Source: JAJTFW01 sp903922455 (GTDB lineage Bacteria; Bacteroidota; Bacteroidia; AKYH767-A; OLB10). From it: 64,000 nt of DNA. A program made the position numbers and the translations under genes. The stretch covers positions 1 through 64,000 of the forward strand of contig CALQEU020000016.1 of the NCBI GenBank assembly GCA_943329665.2, in the 5' to 3' direction. Below the pieces are notes generated by a model that saw nothing but the letters and a program-made list of their open reading frames with translations, was not told where the DNA came from and did no database searches. This document shows, piece by piece, positions 18,168 to 26,630 of the stretch (the stretch's first letter is position 1; the number at the start of each line of letters is the position of its first letter).

Positions 18168-19691
18168 ATGCAAAAAACGGCTTTAATCATATTAGATGGA
18201 TGGGGAATAGCACCTAAAAGTAGTAGCAATGCTATTTCTCAAGCGCATACCCCTTTTATGGATCATCTATTGGCGGAATATCCAAATTCACAACTTCTTA
18301 CCTCCGGTGAAGATGTAGGTTTGCCAGTAGGACAAATGGGAAATTCGGAAGTTGGTCATTTGAATTTAGGAGCTGGTAGAATTGTTTGGCAAGAGTTGGC
18401 TAACATCAACAAAGCAGTGCGAGAAAGAACGCTGGATCAACAGCCCGTACTTTTAGAAGCATTTAAAAATGCAAAAAAAAATAATGTTGCATTGCATTTG
18501 ATGGGGCTCGTTTCTGATGGCGGTGTTCATTCTCATATTAATCACTTGAAACATCTTTGTACACTCGCCAATGAACATGGGTTGAAAAATGTTTTTATCC
18601 ATGCTTTCACAGATGGAAGAGATACAGATCCAAAAGGCGGATTACAATATTTAAGTGATTTACAATCTCATCTTGATACAACCACTGGAAAAATAGCAAG
18701 TATCACGGGTCGCTATTATGCAATGGACCGTGACAAAAGATGGGAGCGAATAAAAATTGCTTACGATGCATTAATAAATGGGAAAGGAAATCCACTGCTT
18801 GATTGGAAAGCAGGCATTCTAGCTTCCTATGATGAAAATATTACGGATGAATTTATTCAACCTATCATTATTATGGATTCGAATAACGATGCCATTGGAA
18901 GTATAAAAAATAATGATGTTGTTATATGCTTTAATTTCCGTACCGACCGATGCAGAGAGATTACGCAAGTACTTACGCAAATAGATCTACCGGAATTTTC
19001 GATGAAAAAAATTCCACTGCATTATGTTACCATGACTCGATATGATGATTCGTATCAGGACATACATGTTATTTATGAGAAAGACAACTTAACGAAGACA
19101 CTTGGTGAAATTTTAGAAGCAAATCAGCGTACCCAATTACGAATTGCCGAGACCGAAAAATATCCTCACGTCACCTTTTTCTTCAATGGCGGAAGAGAAA
19201 AAGCCTTTCAAGGGGAACAACGTATCATGGCACTATCACCCAAAGTAGCTACATACGATTTGCAGCCGGAGATGAGTGCGAATCAAGTTACCCAAGAGGT
19301 TATAAAAGTTATTCAAGAAAACAAGACTGACTTTATTTGTTTAAACTATGCAAATGCAGATATGGTTGGGCATACTGGTAATTTCAAGGCAGCCATTAAA
19401 GCAGTTGAAACAGTAGATTCTTGTTTGAGTGAAGTAGTAAAAATCGGATTAGAAAATAATTATATTTTCATCATTATTGCAGATCATGGGAATGCTGACA
19501 AAATGATTAATGCAGATGGAACGCCCAATACGGCGCATACTACCAATCCTGTTCCATGCGTTTTAGTGTCGAGCAATAAGAATAGAAGAATTAATAATGG
19601 TCGATTAGCCGATATCGCACCAACGATATTAAACTTGATGGGTATTTCTCCTCCTATAGAAATGACAGGAACAGTACTAACTCATTCGTAA
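18168..19691 (+). CDS. gpmI: 2,3-bisphosphoglycerate-independent phosphoglycerate mutase
   Basis: Interconverts 3- and 2-phosphoglycerate in glycolysis using two Mn ions. The 507 residues match the family length. Motifs in order: LIILDGWG (Asp10), MGNSEVGHLNLGAGR with the phospho-serine at Ser60, SDGGVHSHINHL, FTDGRDTDP, GRYYAMDRDKRWER, FNFRTDRCREIT, and the C-terminal metal site NYANADMVGHTG and IIADHGNADKM. All metal ligands appear intact. The gene has its own -7 element and is followed 17 bases later by the DUF6089 gene, probably in one transcript. Confidence 0.97.
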   Translation: MQKTALIILDGWGIAPKSSSNAISQAHTPFMDHLLAEYPNSQLLTSGEDVGLPVGQMGNSEVGHLNLGAGRIVWQELANINKAVRERTLDQQPVLLEAFKNAKKNNVALHLMGLVSDGGVHSHINHLKHLCTLANEHGLKNVFIHAFTDGRDTDPKGGLQYLSDLQSHLDTTTGKIASITGRYYAMDRDKRWERIKIAYDALINGKGNPLLDWKAGILASYDENITDEFIQPIIIMDSNNDAIGSIKNNDVVICFNFRTDRCREITQVLTQIDLPEFSMKKIPLHYVTMTRYDDSYQDIHVIYEKDNLTKTLGEILEANQRTQLRIAETEKYPHVTFFFNGGREKAFQGEQRIMALSPKVATYDLQPEMSANQVTQEVIKVIQENKTDFICLNYANADMVGHTGNFKAAIKAVETVDSCLSEVVKIGLENNYIFIIIADHGNADKMINADGTPNTAHTTNPVPCVLVSSNKNRRINNGRLADIAPTILNLMGISPPIEMTGTVLTHS

Positions 19692-19708
19692 AAGATTTAA
19701 AGCGAAAT

Positions 19709-20599
19709 ATGCGAGATAAATTAATTATTATTTTACTTTTTTGTGTACTATCAACAGGGGTACAAGCACAATCTAGGTGGGGAATTTTTGCTGGAGGTGG
19801 AACCACTTGGTATTATGGCGATATGAACGATCGACTTTTAACACATCAAAAATTGTTCTCACACTATTGGAAAGCGGGCCTACTTTACAAAGCTAGCCAA
19901 CGAGTTTATATTACCGGATCTTATGCTTCAGCAAAAGTGGTTGGTGCCGATTCCTTAGCCATTCAAGATTTCAACTTACAAAGAAATTTACATTTTAAAA
20001 ATGATATTTGGCATACCTCATTACAAGTAGAATATCGACTTTTAGGCTATAAAGATGGGCGCACCAGAAAAGTAACGCCTTATTTAGTGGGTGGTGTTTC
20101 TTATTTTCATCACAATCCAGTTGCCATACTCAATGGCAGAGAAATCGAACTTCGACCATTGGGAACAGAAGGTCAAAATGTTCAAAACGGAGGATATGAT
20201 TCTCCATATAAAGAATATAATTTTTCTTTTCCCTACGGGATTGGTGTCGAATTCAAATTAACGAATGCTTTTGCATTACGATTAGAAATTATAAATCATT
20301 ATACGCTTACAGATCATTTCGATGACCTTAGTGATAATTATGCAGACTCGACTGAATTAGCTGGAACTCCTTTAGGCGCACTAGCGGTTGTAATGGCTAA
20401 TAATCTTGCAACAGGTTATCCTAATAAAGGATTTGGAAGAGGAAATCCAAAGAATAATGACACCTATGTATTTGCTGGACTCTCATTACTCTATTCCCCA
20501 TTCAACGATACAGATTCGGGAAAAAGCGGAAATAAGAGTGGGAACAAGAAAAACGGAAAAAGAAAAAAGAAAAAAGCGAGTTGTCCTGCTTTTAATTAA
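19709..20599 (+). CDS. DUF6089-like outer-membrane protein
   Basis: 296 residues with a signal peptide (1-20, cleavage VQA-Q). The mature N-terminus, WGIFAGGGTTWYYGDMN, and the following alternating strands are typical of DUF6089 proteins of Bacteroidota, predicted small outer-membrane barrels. The last ~30 residues are a lysine-rich tail (GNKKNGKRKKKKAS), unusual after a barrel and probably disordered. A longer alternative frame over the tail (20406-20630) is a shadow. Role unknown; relatives often sit near outer-membrane assembly genes. Confidence 0.75.
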   Translation: MRDKLIIILLFCVLSTGVQAQSRWGIFAGGGTTWYYGDMNDRLLTHQKLFSHYWKAGLLYKASQRVYITGSYASAKVVGADSLAIQDFNLQRNLHFKNDIWHTSLQVEYRLLGYKDGRTRKVTPYLVGGVSYFHHNPVAILNGREIELRPLGTEGQNVQNGGYDSPYKEYNFSFPYGIGVEFKLTNAFALRLEIINHYTLTDHFDDLSDNYADSTELAGTPLGALAVVMANNLATGYPNKGFGRGNPKNNDTYVFAGLSLLYSPFNDTDSGKSGNKSGNKKNGKRKKKKASCPAFN

Positions 20600-20633
20600 A
20601 AGCAAAGTAGACTTCTCCTTAGTACGATAAAGA

Positions 20634-23600
20634 TTGGATTTAAATAGTGTATTACAGAAATTACTAGATCAGCCGCAATCCCGTCGGCTTGAAAAGCTAT
20701 TGTTTAAAAGTGAATTTAATCGTATTCATCTAGCAGGTTTAACGGGTTCATCGGATGCATTACTGTTAGCAGCTTTCTTTAAAGAACATCGACATCCTGC
20801 CTTATTCATATTTGGCGACAGAGTGGAAGCCGCCTATTTTCAAAATGATTTGGAAAATATTTTAGGAGTTGGAAGAGCGGTATTATATCCGTCTTCCTAC
20901 AAAAAGCCTTATCAAATCGATCTCCCTGACAATGGCAATATTCTACAACGAGCTGAAGTATTAACTCGCATCAACAAAACAAGAGATCATTTCATTGTTG
21001 TTACTGATGCAGAGGCTGCTTTAGAAAGAGTCATCACTAAAAAAACACTGGAAAGAAACACGCTTGATATTAAAGTAGGCGAAAAGTTCACCTTTGATTT
21101 TCTAATGGAATTTCTTCAAGAAAATAAATTTGAGCGAATTGATTTCGTTTTTGAGCCAGGACAATATTCTATTCGAGGCGGCATTATGGATATCTATTCA
21201 TATGCGCATGAACTCCCTTTTAGAATAGAATTGAATGGCGATAAAATCGAATCCATTAGAAGCTTTGATCCCTCTACTCAATTGAGTGAGCAAAGTATGG
21301 GCTTTGTTACTTTAATTCCCAATATTCAATCAGGACTTATCACGGAAGAGCACGAATCGTTCTTTGATTTTCTCCCCGACAATACCATTATTTACACGAA
21401 AGATCTCCACTATTCATTGACCTCCATACAAGCATCTATGGAGATGGTAATAGAAAAATATGGTAATGAAATTAAGATTGATGATGAGCAGGCAGTAAGA
21501 AAAGTAAATGACTTATTCGATACTCCTGAAGTGTTTAAAGAGAAATTAGAAAAACATATCATTGTTGAACTTGGGAATAAACCTTACTATCAACCTGAAG
21601 AACTAATCACTTATTCGACGAAGCCGCAACCACATTTTAATAAAAATTTTGGATTGCTGTTAGACGATCTTTTCGTTAATCAGAAAAAGGCCTATACTAA
21701 TTTCCTGTTCTCCGAATCTGCAAAACAATCTGAAAGATTATATTCCATCTTCGAAGATCTTCCAAAATCAGAAGAAAACAAAGGAGTAGAATTAAAGTTT
21801 CATACGATACATACTGCCTTACATCAGGGATTCATTCATGACGACTTAAAAATAATTTGCTATACGGATCATCAAATTTTCAATCGATACCATCGTTTTC
21901 GTCTAAAAAAGAATTACAGTAAAAGTGAAGCCATCACATTAAAAGAATTATACAGTCTCAAGCCTGGAGACTTTATCACTCACATTGATCATGGTGTCGG
22001 GCGTTTTGCTGGGCTCGAGACAATCGATGCTAATGGCAAACAGCAGGAAGCAATACGATTAGTTTATAGAGACAATGATATTCTTTATATCAGCATACAT
22101 TCATTACACCGAATCGCTAGGTATTCCAGTAAAGACGGAGAAGCGCCATCTCTCAATAAACTAGGAAGTACAGCATGGTCAACCTTAAAACAAAAGACTA
22201 AGAAGAAAGTAAAAGATATTGCTAAAGAACTTATCGAGCTTTATGCAAAACGTAGAGCACAAAAAGGTTTTGCTTTTACAAAAGATTCCTATTTGCAAAC
22301 AGAATTAGAAGTTTCTTTTATGTACGAAGATACTCCTGATCAGAGCAAATCAACGAATGATGTGAAACGAGATATGGAAAAAGATTTTCCGATGGATCGA
22401 TTAATTTGTGGAGACGTTGGCTTTGGAAAAACGGAAATTGCTATTCGCGCAGCATTCAAAGCCATTTGTGATGGAAAACAAGTTGCCATTTTAGTTCCAA
22501 CGACTATTTTGGCTTTACAGCACTACAGAACATTTTCCGAAAGACTCAAAGAATTTCCTTGCACCATCGATTATTTAAATCGCTTTAAGAGTACGATGCA
22601 ACAAACGAACACTTTGAAAAGACTCGCTGAAGGCAAAATTGATATTATCATTGGTACACATCGCATCCTAAGTAAAGATGTAATTTTCAAAGACCTTGGA
22701 TTGATGATCATCGATGAAGAACAAAAATTTGGAGTGGCTGCAAAAGAAAAATTGAAATCCATTCGTGTAAATGTAGATACGCTTACACTAACGGCTACAC
22801 CTATACCCAGAACACTCCAGTTTTCATTGATGGGTGCTCGTGATTTAAGTATAATCAATACACCTCCTCCCAATCGACACCCTGTTACAACGGAGGTACA
22901 TGTATTTAATGAACATCTTATCAAAGAAGCCATCAACTTAGAAATTTCGAGAGGGGGTCAAGTGTTCTTTGTGCACAATCGCGTTCAAGACATTCATGAT
23001 ATTGAAGCGATGATACGTAGGCTTTGTCCTGATGTAAGAACTAGTGTAGGACATGGTCAGATGGATGGAAGTAAATTAGAGGAAGTTTTAGTCAACTTTA
23101 TAGAAGGTGATTCCGATGTACTCATCGCAACTACCATTATAGAATCTGGATTAGACATCAGCAACGCCAATACCATCATCATCAACAATGCCCATTACTT
23201 TGGATTAAGTGATTTACATCAAATGCGTGGGCGCGTTGGCAGATCAAATAAAAAAGCTTTTTGTTATTTATTAGCTCCACCATTAACCGTACTAACTTCG
23301 GAAGCGAGGCAGCGTCTTAAAGCAATTGAAGAGCATGCAGATTTAGGTAGCGGGTTCAATGTTGCTATGAAAGATTTAGATATTCGCGGAGCTGGAAATA
23401 TGTTGGGTGGCGAACAAAGCGGATTCATTTCAGACATTGGATTTGAGATGTACCATAAAATATTAGACGAAGCCATTCAAGAATTAAAAGAATCAGACTT
23501 TAACCATTTATTTCCTCCTGAGGAAAATCAAACTTTTGTAAGAGATTGTCAGATTGATTCTGATATGGAGATGCGTATTCCCGAAGAATACATTCAAAAC

Positions 23601-24005
23601 ATTGCGGAGCGACTACATTTATATAAAGAATTAGATGAAATTGAAACCGAAGAAAAATTAATTCAATTTGCCGCACAATTAAAAGATCGATTTGGACCTG
23701 TACCACAACAAGTGTTTGTTTTGATGGATACTATTCGACTACGATGGCAAGCAAAACAATTAGGATTTGAAAAAATTCTTTTAAAAAATAGAACATTAAA
23801 AGCTTATTTTATTTCCAATCAAAAGTCGGCCTATTTCCAAAGTCCATTATTTTCATCCATTCTAAAATTCGTTCAATTACATCCACGTGCATGTAAAATG
23901 AAAGAAGACAAAGGAAAATTAAGCTTGACATTAGTAAACATTGGAAGTGTAAAAGAAGCTATTCGACTTTTGGATCGAATGATGGAAAAAGAACCTGTCA
24001 CTTAA
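20634..24005 (+). CDS. mfd: Transcription-repair coupling factor Mfd
   Basis: Releases RNA polymerase stalled at DNA lesions and recruits UvrA. It has 1123 residues, the usual size. An N-terminal UvrB-like region (~1-330) is followed by the RNA-polymerase-interacting CarD-like domain (PGDFITHIDHGVGRFAGLE, ~443). The superfamily 2 motor has Walker A GDVGFGKTE, the IDEEQKFGV box, TLTATPIPRTL, ATTIIESGLDI and QMRGRVGRS. A C-terminal TRCF domain ends the protein. The start is TTG at 20634: an in-frame stop lies 4 bases upstream and no ATG occurs until well inside the conserved region. Confidence 0.96.
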   Translation: MDLNSVLQKLLDQPQSRRLEKLLFKSEFNRIHLAGLTGSSDALLLAAFFKEHRHPALFIFGDRVEAAYFQNDLENILGVGRAVLYPSSYKKPYQIDLPDNGNILQRAEVLTRINKTRDHFIVVTDAEAALERVITKKTLERNTLDIKVGEKFTFDFLMEFLQENKFERIDFVFEPGQYSIRGGIMDIYSYAHELPFRIELNGDKIESIRSFDPSTQLSEQSMGFVTLIPNIQSGLITEEHESFFDFLPDNTIIYTKDLHYSLTSIQASMEMVIEKYGNEIKIDDEQAVRKVNDLFDTPEVFKEKLEKHIIVELGNKPYYQPEELITYSTKPQPHFNKNFGLLLDDLFVNQKKAYTNFLFSESAKQSERLYSIFEDLPKSEENKGVELKFHTIHTALHQGFIHDDLKIICYTDHQIFNRYHRFRLKKNYSKSEAITLKELYSLKPGDFITHIDHGVGRFAGLETIDANGKQQEAIRLVYRDNDILYISIHSLHRIARYSSKDGEAPSLNKLGSTAWSTLKQKTKKKVKDIAKELIELYAKRRAQKGFAFTKDSYLQTELEVSFMYEDTPDQSKSTNDVKRDMEKDFPMDRLICGDVGFGKTEIAIRAAFKAICDGKQVAILVPTTILALQHYRTFSERLKEFPCTIDYLNRFKSTMQQTNTLKRLAEGKIDIIIGTHRILSKDVIFKDLGLMIIDEEQKFGVAAKEKLKSIRVNVDTLTLTATPIPRTLQFSLMGARDLSIINTPPPNRHPVTTEVHVFNEHLIKEAINLEISRGGQVFFVHNRVQDIHDIEAMIRRLCPDVRTSVGHGQMDGSKLEEVLVNFIEGDSDVLIATTIIESGLDISNANTIIINNAHYFGLSDLHQMRGRVGRSNKKAFCYLLAPPLTVLTSEARQRLKAIEEHADLGSGFNVAMKDLDIRGAGNMLGGEQSGFISDIGFEMYHKILDEAIQELKESDFNHLFPPEENQTFVRDCQIDSDMEMRIPEEYIQNIAERLHLYKELDEIETEEKLIQFAAQLKDRFGPVPQQVFVLMDTIRLRWQAKQLGFEKILLKNRTLKAYFISNQKSAYFQSPLFSSILKFVQLHPRACKMKEDKGKLSLTLVNIGSVKEAIRLLDRMMEKEPVT

Positions 24006-24210
24006 TTATATTCTATTAAATTTTGTTTGAAATCTTTACAATATTTATTTAAAGAAATTCAATTGACTTTCGATTTCTGAATTAAACTCGAAGTCCAAAC
24101 AGTCCACTATTTTGTGTTTTTCGCCCCATTTCATCGTCTATTTGCCAAAAACAATGGGCTAAAAGTACTTTGTTGCCCGAACTTTGAGTTATATCAAAAA
24201 ATAGAAAAAA

Positions 24211-24306
24211 ATGAAAACTGTATCCATTCTCATTATTGCATTGGGCATATTATGTATAATATGGCAACAATATCTTGATGTAAGAGCAAAGAATACCAAT
24301 TCCTAA
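24211..24306 (+). CDS. Tiny single-helix membrane protein (31 aa)
   Basis: ATG follows an A-rich stretch as usual for this genome. The product has an N-terminal hydrophobic helix (SILIIALGILCIIW) and a polar tail (QQYLDVRAKNTNS). No named family is recognised. It resembles in size and layout the 33-residue protein at 25116. The remainder of 24006-24426 shows no other gene; a weak inverted repeat followed by T-rich sequence near 24318-24352 may be its terminator. Confidence 0.45.
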   Translation: MKTVSILIIALGILCIIWQQYLDVRAKNTNS

Positions 24307-24411
24307 TCTCACATTTCAAATGGGTTGATTGCTTATTCAATCCTTCCCTTTTTTCATTACTAAATCTTAATTGATTTTCCATCAATTATGCTTTTAATGA
24401 CTTAGACATAC

Positions 24412-24419
24412 TATCTTTG
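24412..24419 (+). promoter_or_regulatory. -7 element (TATCTTTG) for the SET-domain gene
   Basis: Exact TAnnTTTG followed by CA, ending 7 bases before the ATG at 24427; very short leader predicted. Confidence 0.6.
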
Positions 24420-24426
24420 CAGCCTT

Positions 24427-25014
24427 ATGAAAATTTCTAAAAAGGCTAAAGGTGCTCTAGTCGACTCCAATGGAGCAGTAAAAATTAATACCAGTCAAAT
24501 TCCTAATGCAGGCAAAGGGCTGTTTGCACTCGTTGAATTTAAGCGCGGAGATATTGTATGCGAATATGAGGGCGAAATTGTGACTTGGGCAGAATGTGAA
24601 AAACGTTCTCAAGAGGGTCATGAAGGTTATGCTTTTTTTATGACTAAAAATCGTTGTGTTGATGCTTATTTTACGCCTTGGGCCTTTGGGCGTTATGCAA
24701 ATGATGCTAGGGGTGTTGGACGCGTTGAAGGATTAAAAAACAACGCTCAATATGAAATTAAGCGCCGAGATGGAGTACAGAAAGTATTTATAGTTGCTAC
24801 CCGTACGATCCAACCGGGCCAAGAAGTTTTCGTACATTATGGAGATGATTATTGGAGATATTTAGATGGCACTCGTGAAATTATTTTAGAACGAGAGCGT
24901 CAAAAAAGAAAAGAAAACAAATTGAAAAAATTGGCCATCGAAAATGGAACTAAGCATAATGGTCATACTAAAACGACTGTTAAAAAAGTGATAAAAGAAT
25001 TAGAGTTGGCGTAA
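24427..25014 (+). CDS. SET-domain protein (putative lysine methyltransferase)
   Basis: 195 residues. Residues ~15-142 carry SET-domain landmarks: GKGLFALVEFKRGDIVCEYEGEI, the GYAFFMTKNRCVDA strand, RYANDARG in place of the classical RFxNHSC SAM-binding motif, and PGQEVFVHYGDDYW in place of GEELxxDY. The C-terminal ~45 residues are a highly basic tail (ERERQKRKENKLKK), suggesting nucleic acid or ribosome contact. SET enzymes transfer methyl groups from SAM to protein lysines; the substrate here is unknown. There is no signal peptide, so it is cytoplasmic. It has its own promoter and is flanked by two tiny membrane-protein genes. Confidence 0.85.
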   Translation: MKISKKAKGALVDSNGAVKINTSQIPNAGKGLFALVEFKRGDIVCEYEGEIVTWAECEKRSQEGHEGYAFFMTKNRCVDAYFTPWAFGRYANDARGVGRVEGLKNNAQYEIKRRDGVQKVFIVATRTIQPGQEVFVHYGDDYWRYLDGTREIILERERQKRKENKLKKLAIENGTKHNGHTKTTVKKVIKELELA

Positions 25015-25023
25015 TTTTTATTA

Positions 25024-25045
25024 AATCAACAATTACTTGTTGATT
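25024..25045 (+). terminator. Possible AT-rich terminator after the SET gene
   Basis: AATCAACAA (25024-25032), loop TTAC, TTGTTGATT (25037-25045). The T-run begins only at ~25056, so termination is uncertain. Confidence 0.35.
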
Positions 25046-25065
25046 GATTTAACTATTTTTAAACA

Positions 25066-25093
25066 TTGCACTGACTTTTTTGGTATATTTTTG
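25066..25093 (+). promoter_or_regulatory. Promoter (TTG / TATTTTTG) for the 33-aa gene
   Basis: TTG at 25066-25068, a 17-base spacer and TATTTTTG at 25086-25093, followed by CA. Both Bacteroidota elements are present, 22 bases before the ATG at 25116. Confidence 0.65.
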
Positions 25094-25115
25094 CATCCAA
25101 CAAAGACAGAAAGAT

Positions 25116-25217
25116 ATGATGAACGTTTCGATAGCGATAGTGGTTATAACCTTTGCCTTGGTTATTTACAGTCAGATTACAGATTCCTTTTTTAGTCGTA
25201 AAAGGTCGAACGACTAA
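25116..25217 (+). CDS. Tiny single-helix membrane protein (33 aa)
   Basis: MMNVSIAIVVITFALVIYSQ forms one hydrophobic helix, followed by a polar, basic tail (ITDSFFSRKRSND). A full promoter stands upstream and an intrinsic terminator ~80 bases downstream, so it is an independent transcription unit. This supports the gene despite its size. ATG 25119 is an equal alternative start. No known family is recognised. Confidence 0.55.
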   Translation: MMNVSIAIVVITFALVIYSQITDSFFSRKRSND

Positions 25218-25297
25218 ATTGATTTTCGATTCCTTAAAAATACCTTTATGCGAATTTTAATTTTTCGCAAGTAATTAAAGCCTCCTATAGTTGTGTT

Positions 25298-25324
25298 ATC
25301 CCCATAATCGGGGATTTCTTTTTT
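25298..25324 (+). terminator. Intrinsic terminator after the 33-aa gene
   Basis: ATCCCC (25298-25303), 6-base loop, GGGGAT (25310-25315), then TTTCTTTTTT. Confidence 0.85.
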
Positions 25325-25335
25325 ATTGAGCATTT

Positions 25336-25352
25336 TGGCACAAGCCTTGAAA
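25336..25352 (+). promoter_or_regulatory. Sigma-54-like -24/-12 element upstream of the DUF4476 gene
   Basis: TGGCAC, 5 bases, TTGAAA. The -24 half and the spacing fit the sigma-54 consensus TGGCAC-N5-TTGC; the -12 half has A where C is usual. The same arrangement occurs at 26312-26328. No TAnnTTTG is found here. Confidence 0.5.
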
Positions 25353-25379
25353 CTAGCTTTTTAAACTAATTAAAACATT

Positions 25380-25385
25380 AGGAGG
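25380..25385 (+). promoter_or_regulatory. Strong Shine-Dalgarno (AGGAGG)
   Basis: AGGAGG 7 bases before ATG 25393. Such a full anti-16S match is unusual in this window, where most starts have only A-rich leaders. Confidence 0.7.
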
Positions 25386-25392
25386 ACAAAAA

Positions 25393-26112
25393 ATGAAAAA
25401 CATGATCTCTACTTTAGTAATCGCTTGCATCTTATCAGTAAATGCAAATGCAGATCACCGCTTGTCAGACCTCCACATTAGGAAATTTGACAATGCTCCG
25501 GTCTTGGTACAGTTAGACAATCAATTCGTAGACAACCCAGGACCCGTTAAAAAGATTAACAATTTAGAAGCCGGAAGGTATCGATTAAAGATCTGGACCA
25601 TCCAACATCCTTATCACTATAATCCAGGCTTTAGAAGATTACTTTATAATGGATTTATTGATGTACCTGCGGGTGCTGAAGTTCGAGCTATGTTAACTAA
25701 AAACAATACCATTCGCATCAACCAAGTCATTCCGAACTTTGTTCCTGTACCTGTTGACCCTAATTGCAATCCTTACGCTCCATTCAATCCAACTCCAGTT
25801 GGATATCAGTCACAACATCACCTGATGTTGCCTGCTGAATTCAATGCGTTATTAAATACAATTGATAATCAAAGTTTCGAAAGCACTAAAATGGTGATTG
25901 CGAAACAAGCCATTAGAGACCATGAAATGATGACTACATCGCAAGTGATAGACTTAATGAATTTATTGAGTTTTGAATCGAGCAAATTAGAATTAGCAAA
26001 GTATGCCTATCAATATACCGTTGATCGACACAAGTACTTTCAACTGTTTAATCATTTCTCCTTTGATAGTAGTGTAAGGGCATTAAGCGATTATATGGAT
26101 CGATTCTCCTAA
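25393..26112 (+). CDS. Secreted DUF4476 protein
   Basis: 239 residues with a signal peptide (1-20, cleavage ANA-D). Residues ~20-115 form a beta-rich N-terminal region (LVQLDNQFVDNPGPVKKINNLEAGRYRLKIW), like the stress-type PEGA-ish fold. Residues ~145-239 are the helical DUF4476 repeat region, with three SFES/SFDS turns (NQSFESTKMVIAKQAI, SFESSKLELAKYAY, SFDSSVRALSDYM). DUF4476 has no known biochemical activity. The gene has a sigma-54-like promoter and an unusually strong ribosome site, so regulated and efficient expression is likely. The hairpin-array RNA locus lies 200 bases downstream under the same kind of promoter. Confidence 0.8.
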   Translation: MKNMISTLVIACILSVNANADHRLSDLHIRKFDNAPVLVQLDNQFVDNPGPVKKINNLEAGRYRLKIWTIQHPYHYNPGFRRLLYNGFIDVPAGAEVRAMLTKNNTIRINQVIPNFVPVPVDPNCNPYAPFNPTPVGYQSQHHLMLPAEFNALLNTIDNQSFESTKMVIAKQAIRDHEMMTTSQVIDLMNLLSFESSKLELAKYAYQYTVDRHKYFQLFNHFSFDSSVRALSDYMDRFS

Positions 26113-26311
26113 CAAGAGTTCAAATCCAATCGTTAAACTTCGCGACTTATAGATAGAATTGCCAATAAACTTTGAAACTAAATCTTAATTAAAACGTAAA
26201 GTTGCACTACTAATTAACAGGTTATCTACTTAAATTGAATTGACATACTAACCGTTCTCTCACCTTCGTTATTAAATCAAGAAGTGAAAACAGTCTCAAA
26301 AATTAAGTCTT

Positions 26312-26328
26312 TGGCACGGATATTGAAA
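26312..26328 (+). promoter_or_regulatory. Sigma-54-like -24/-12 element for the hairpin-array RNA
   Basis: TGGCAC, 5 bases (GGATA), TTGAAA. It also has the G after CAC that the consensus prefers. Expected transcript start is near 26336-26340. Confidence 0.55.
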
Positions 26329-26395
26329 TTAGCAAAAAGTAATTAGTTCTTTAAATCTGAAACTTAAGCGTCCCGTAAGACGAAAAAATATTAAC

Positions 26396-26581
26396 CCTGA
26401 CCCGTAAGTCGGGAATTAAAAAACAAAGTCCTGACCCGTAAGTCGGGAATTAAAAAACAAAATCCTGACCCGTAAGTCGGGAATTAAAAAACAAAACCTG
26501 ACCCGTAAGTCGGGTATCAAAAAACAAAACCTGACCCGTAAGTTGGGAAATTAAAAACAAAGTCCTAACCCGTAAGTTGGG
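26396..26581 (+). repeat. Tandem 33-34-bp repeat, six units
   Basis: Units begin at 26396, 26430, 26464, 26497, 26530 and 26564. Each is an 18-base hairpin plus a 15-16-base A-rich linker of the form AATTAAAAAACAAA(GT). The first three are almost identical; the last two drift in the stem. Confidence 0.95.
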
Positions 26582-26630
26582 ATCGATAGAAAAAGGTTGC
26601 TGACCCTTTATAATCAGAACTTATCAGAAC

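Noticed and set aside
26396..26581. CRISPR array
   Set aside because: Period is right at first sight, but the spacers are almost identical A-rich linkers, the conserved part is a short hairpin, and no cas genes are present.
26396..26581. Plasmid-like iterons or replication origin
   Set aside because: Compensatory stem changes and a terminator sharing the loop point to RNA; no rep gene or DnaA box cluster is near.
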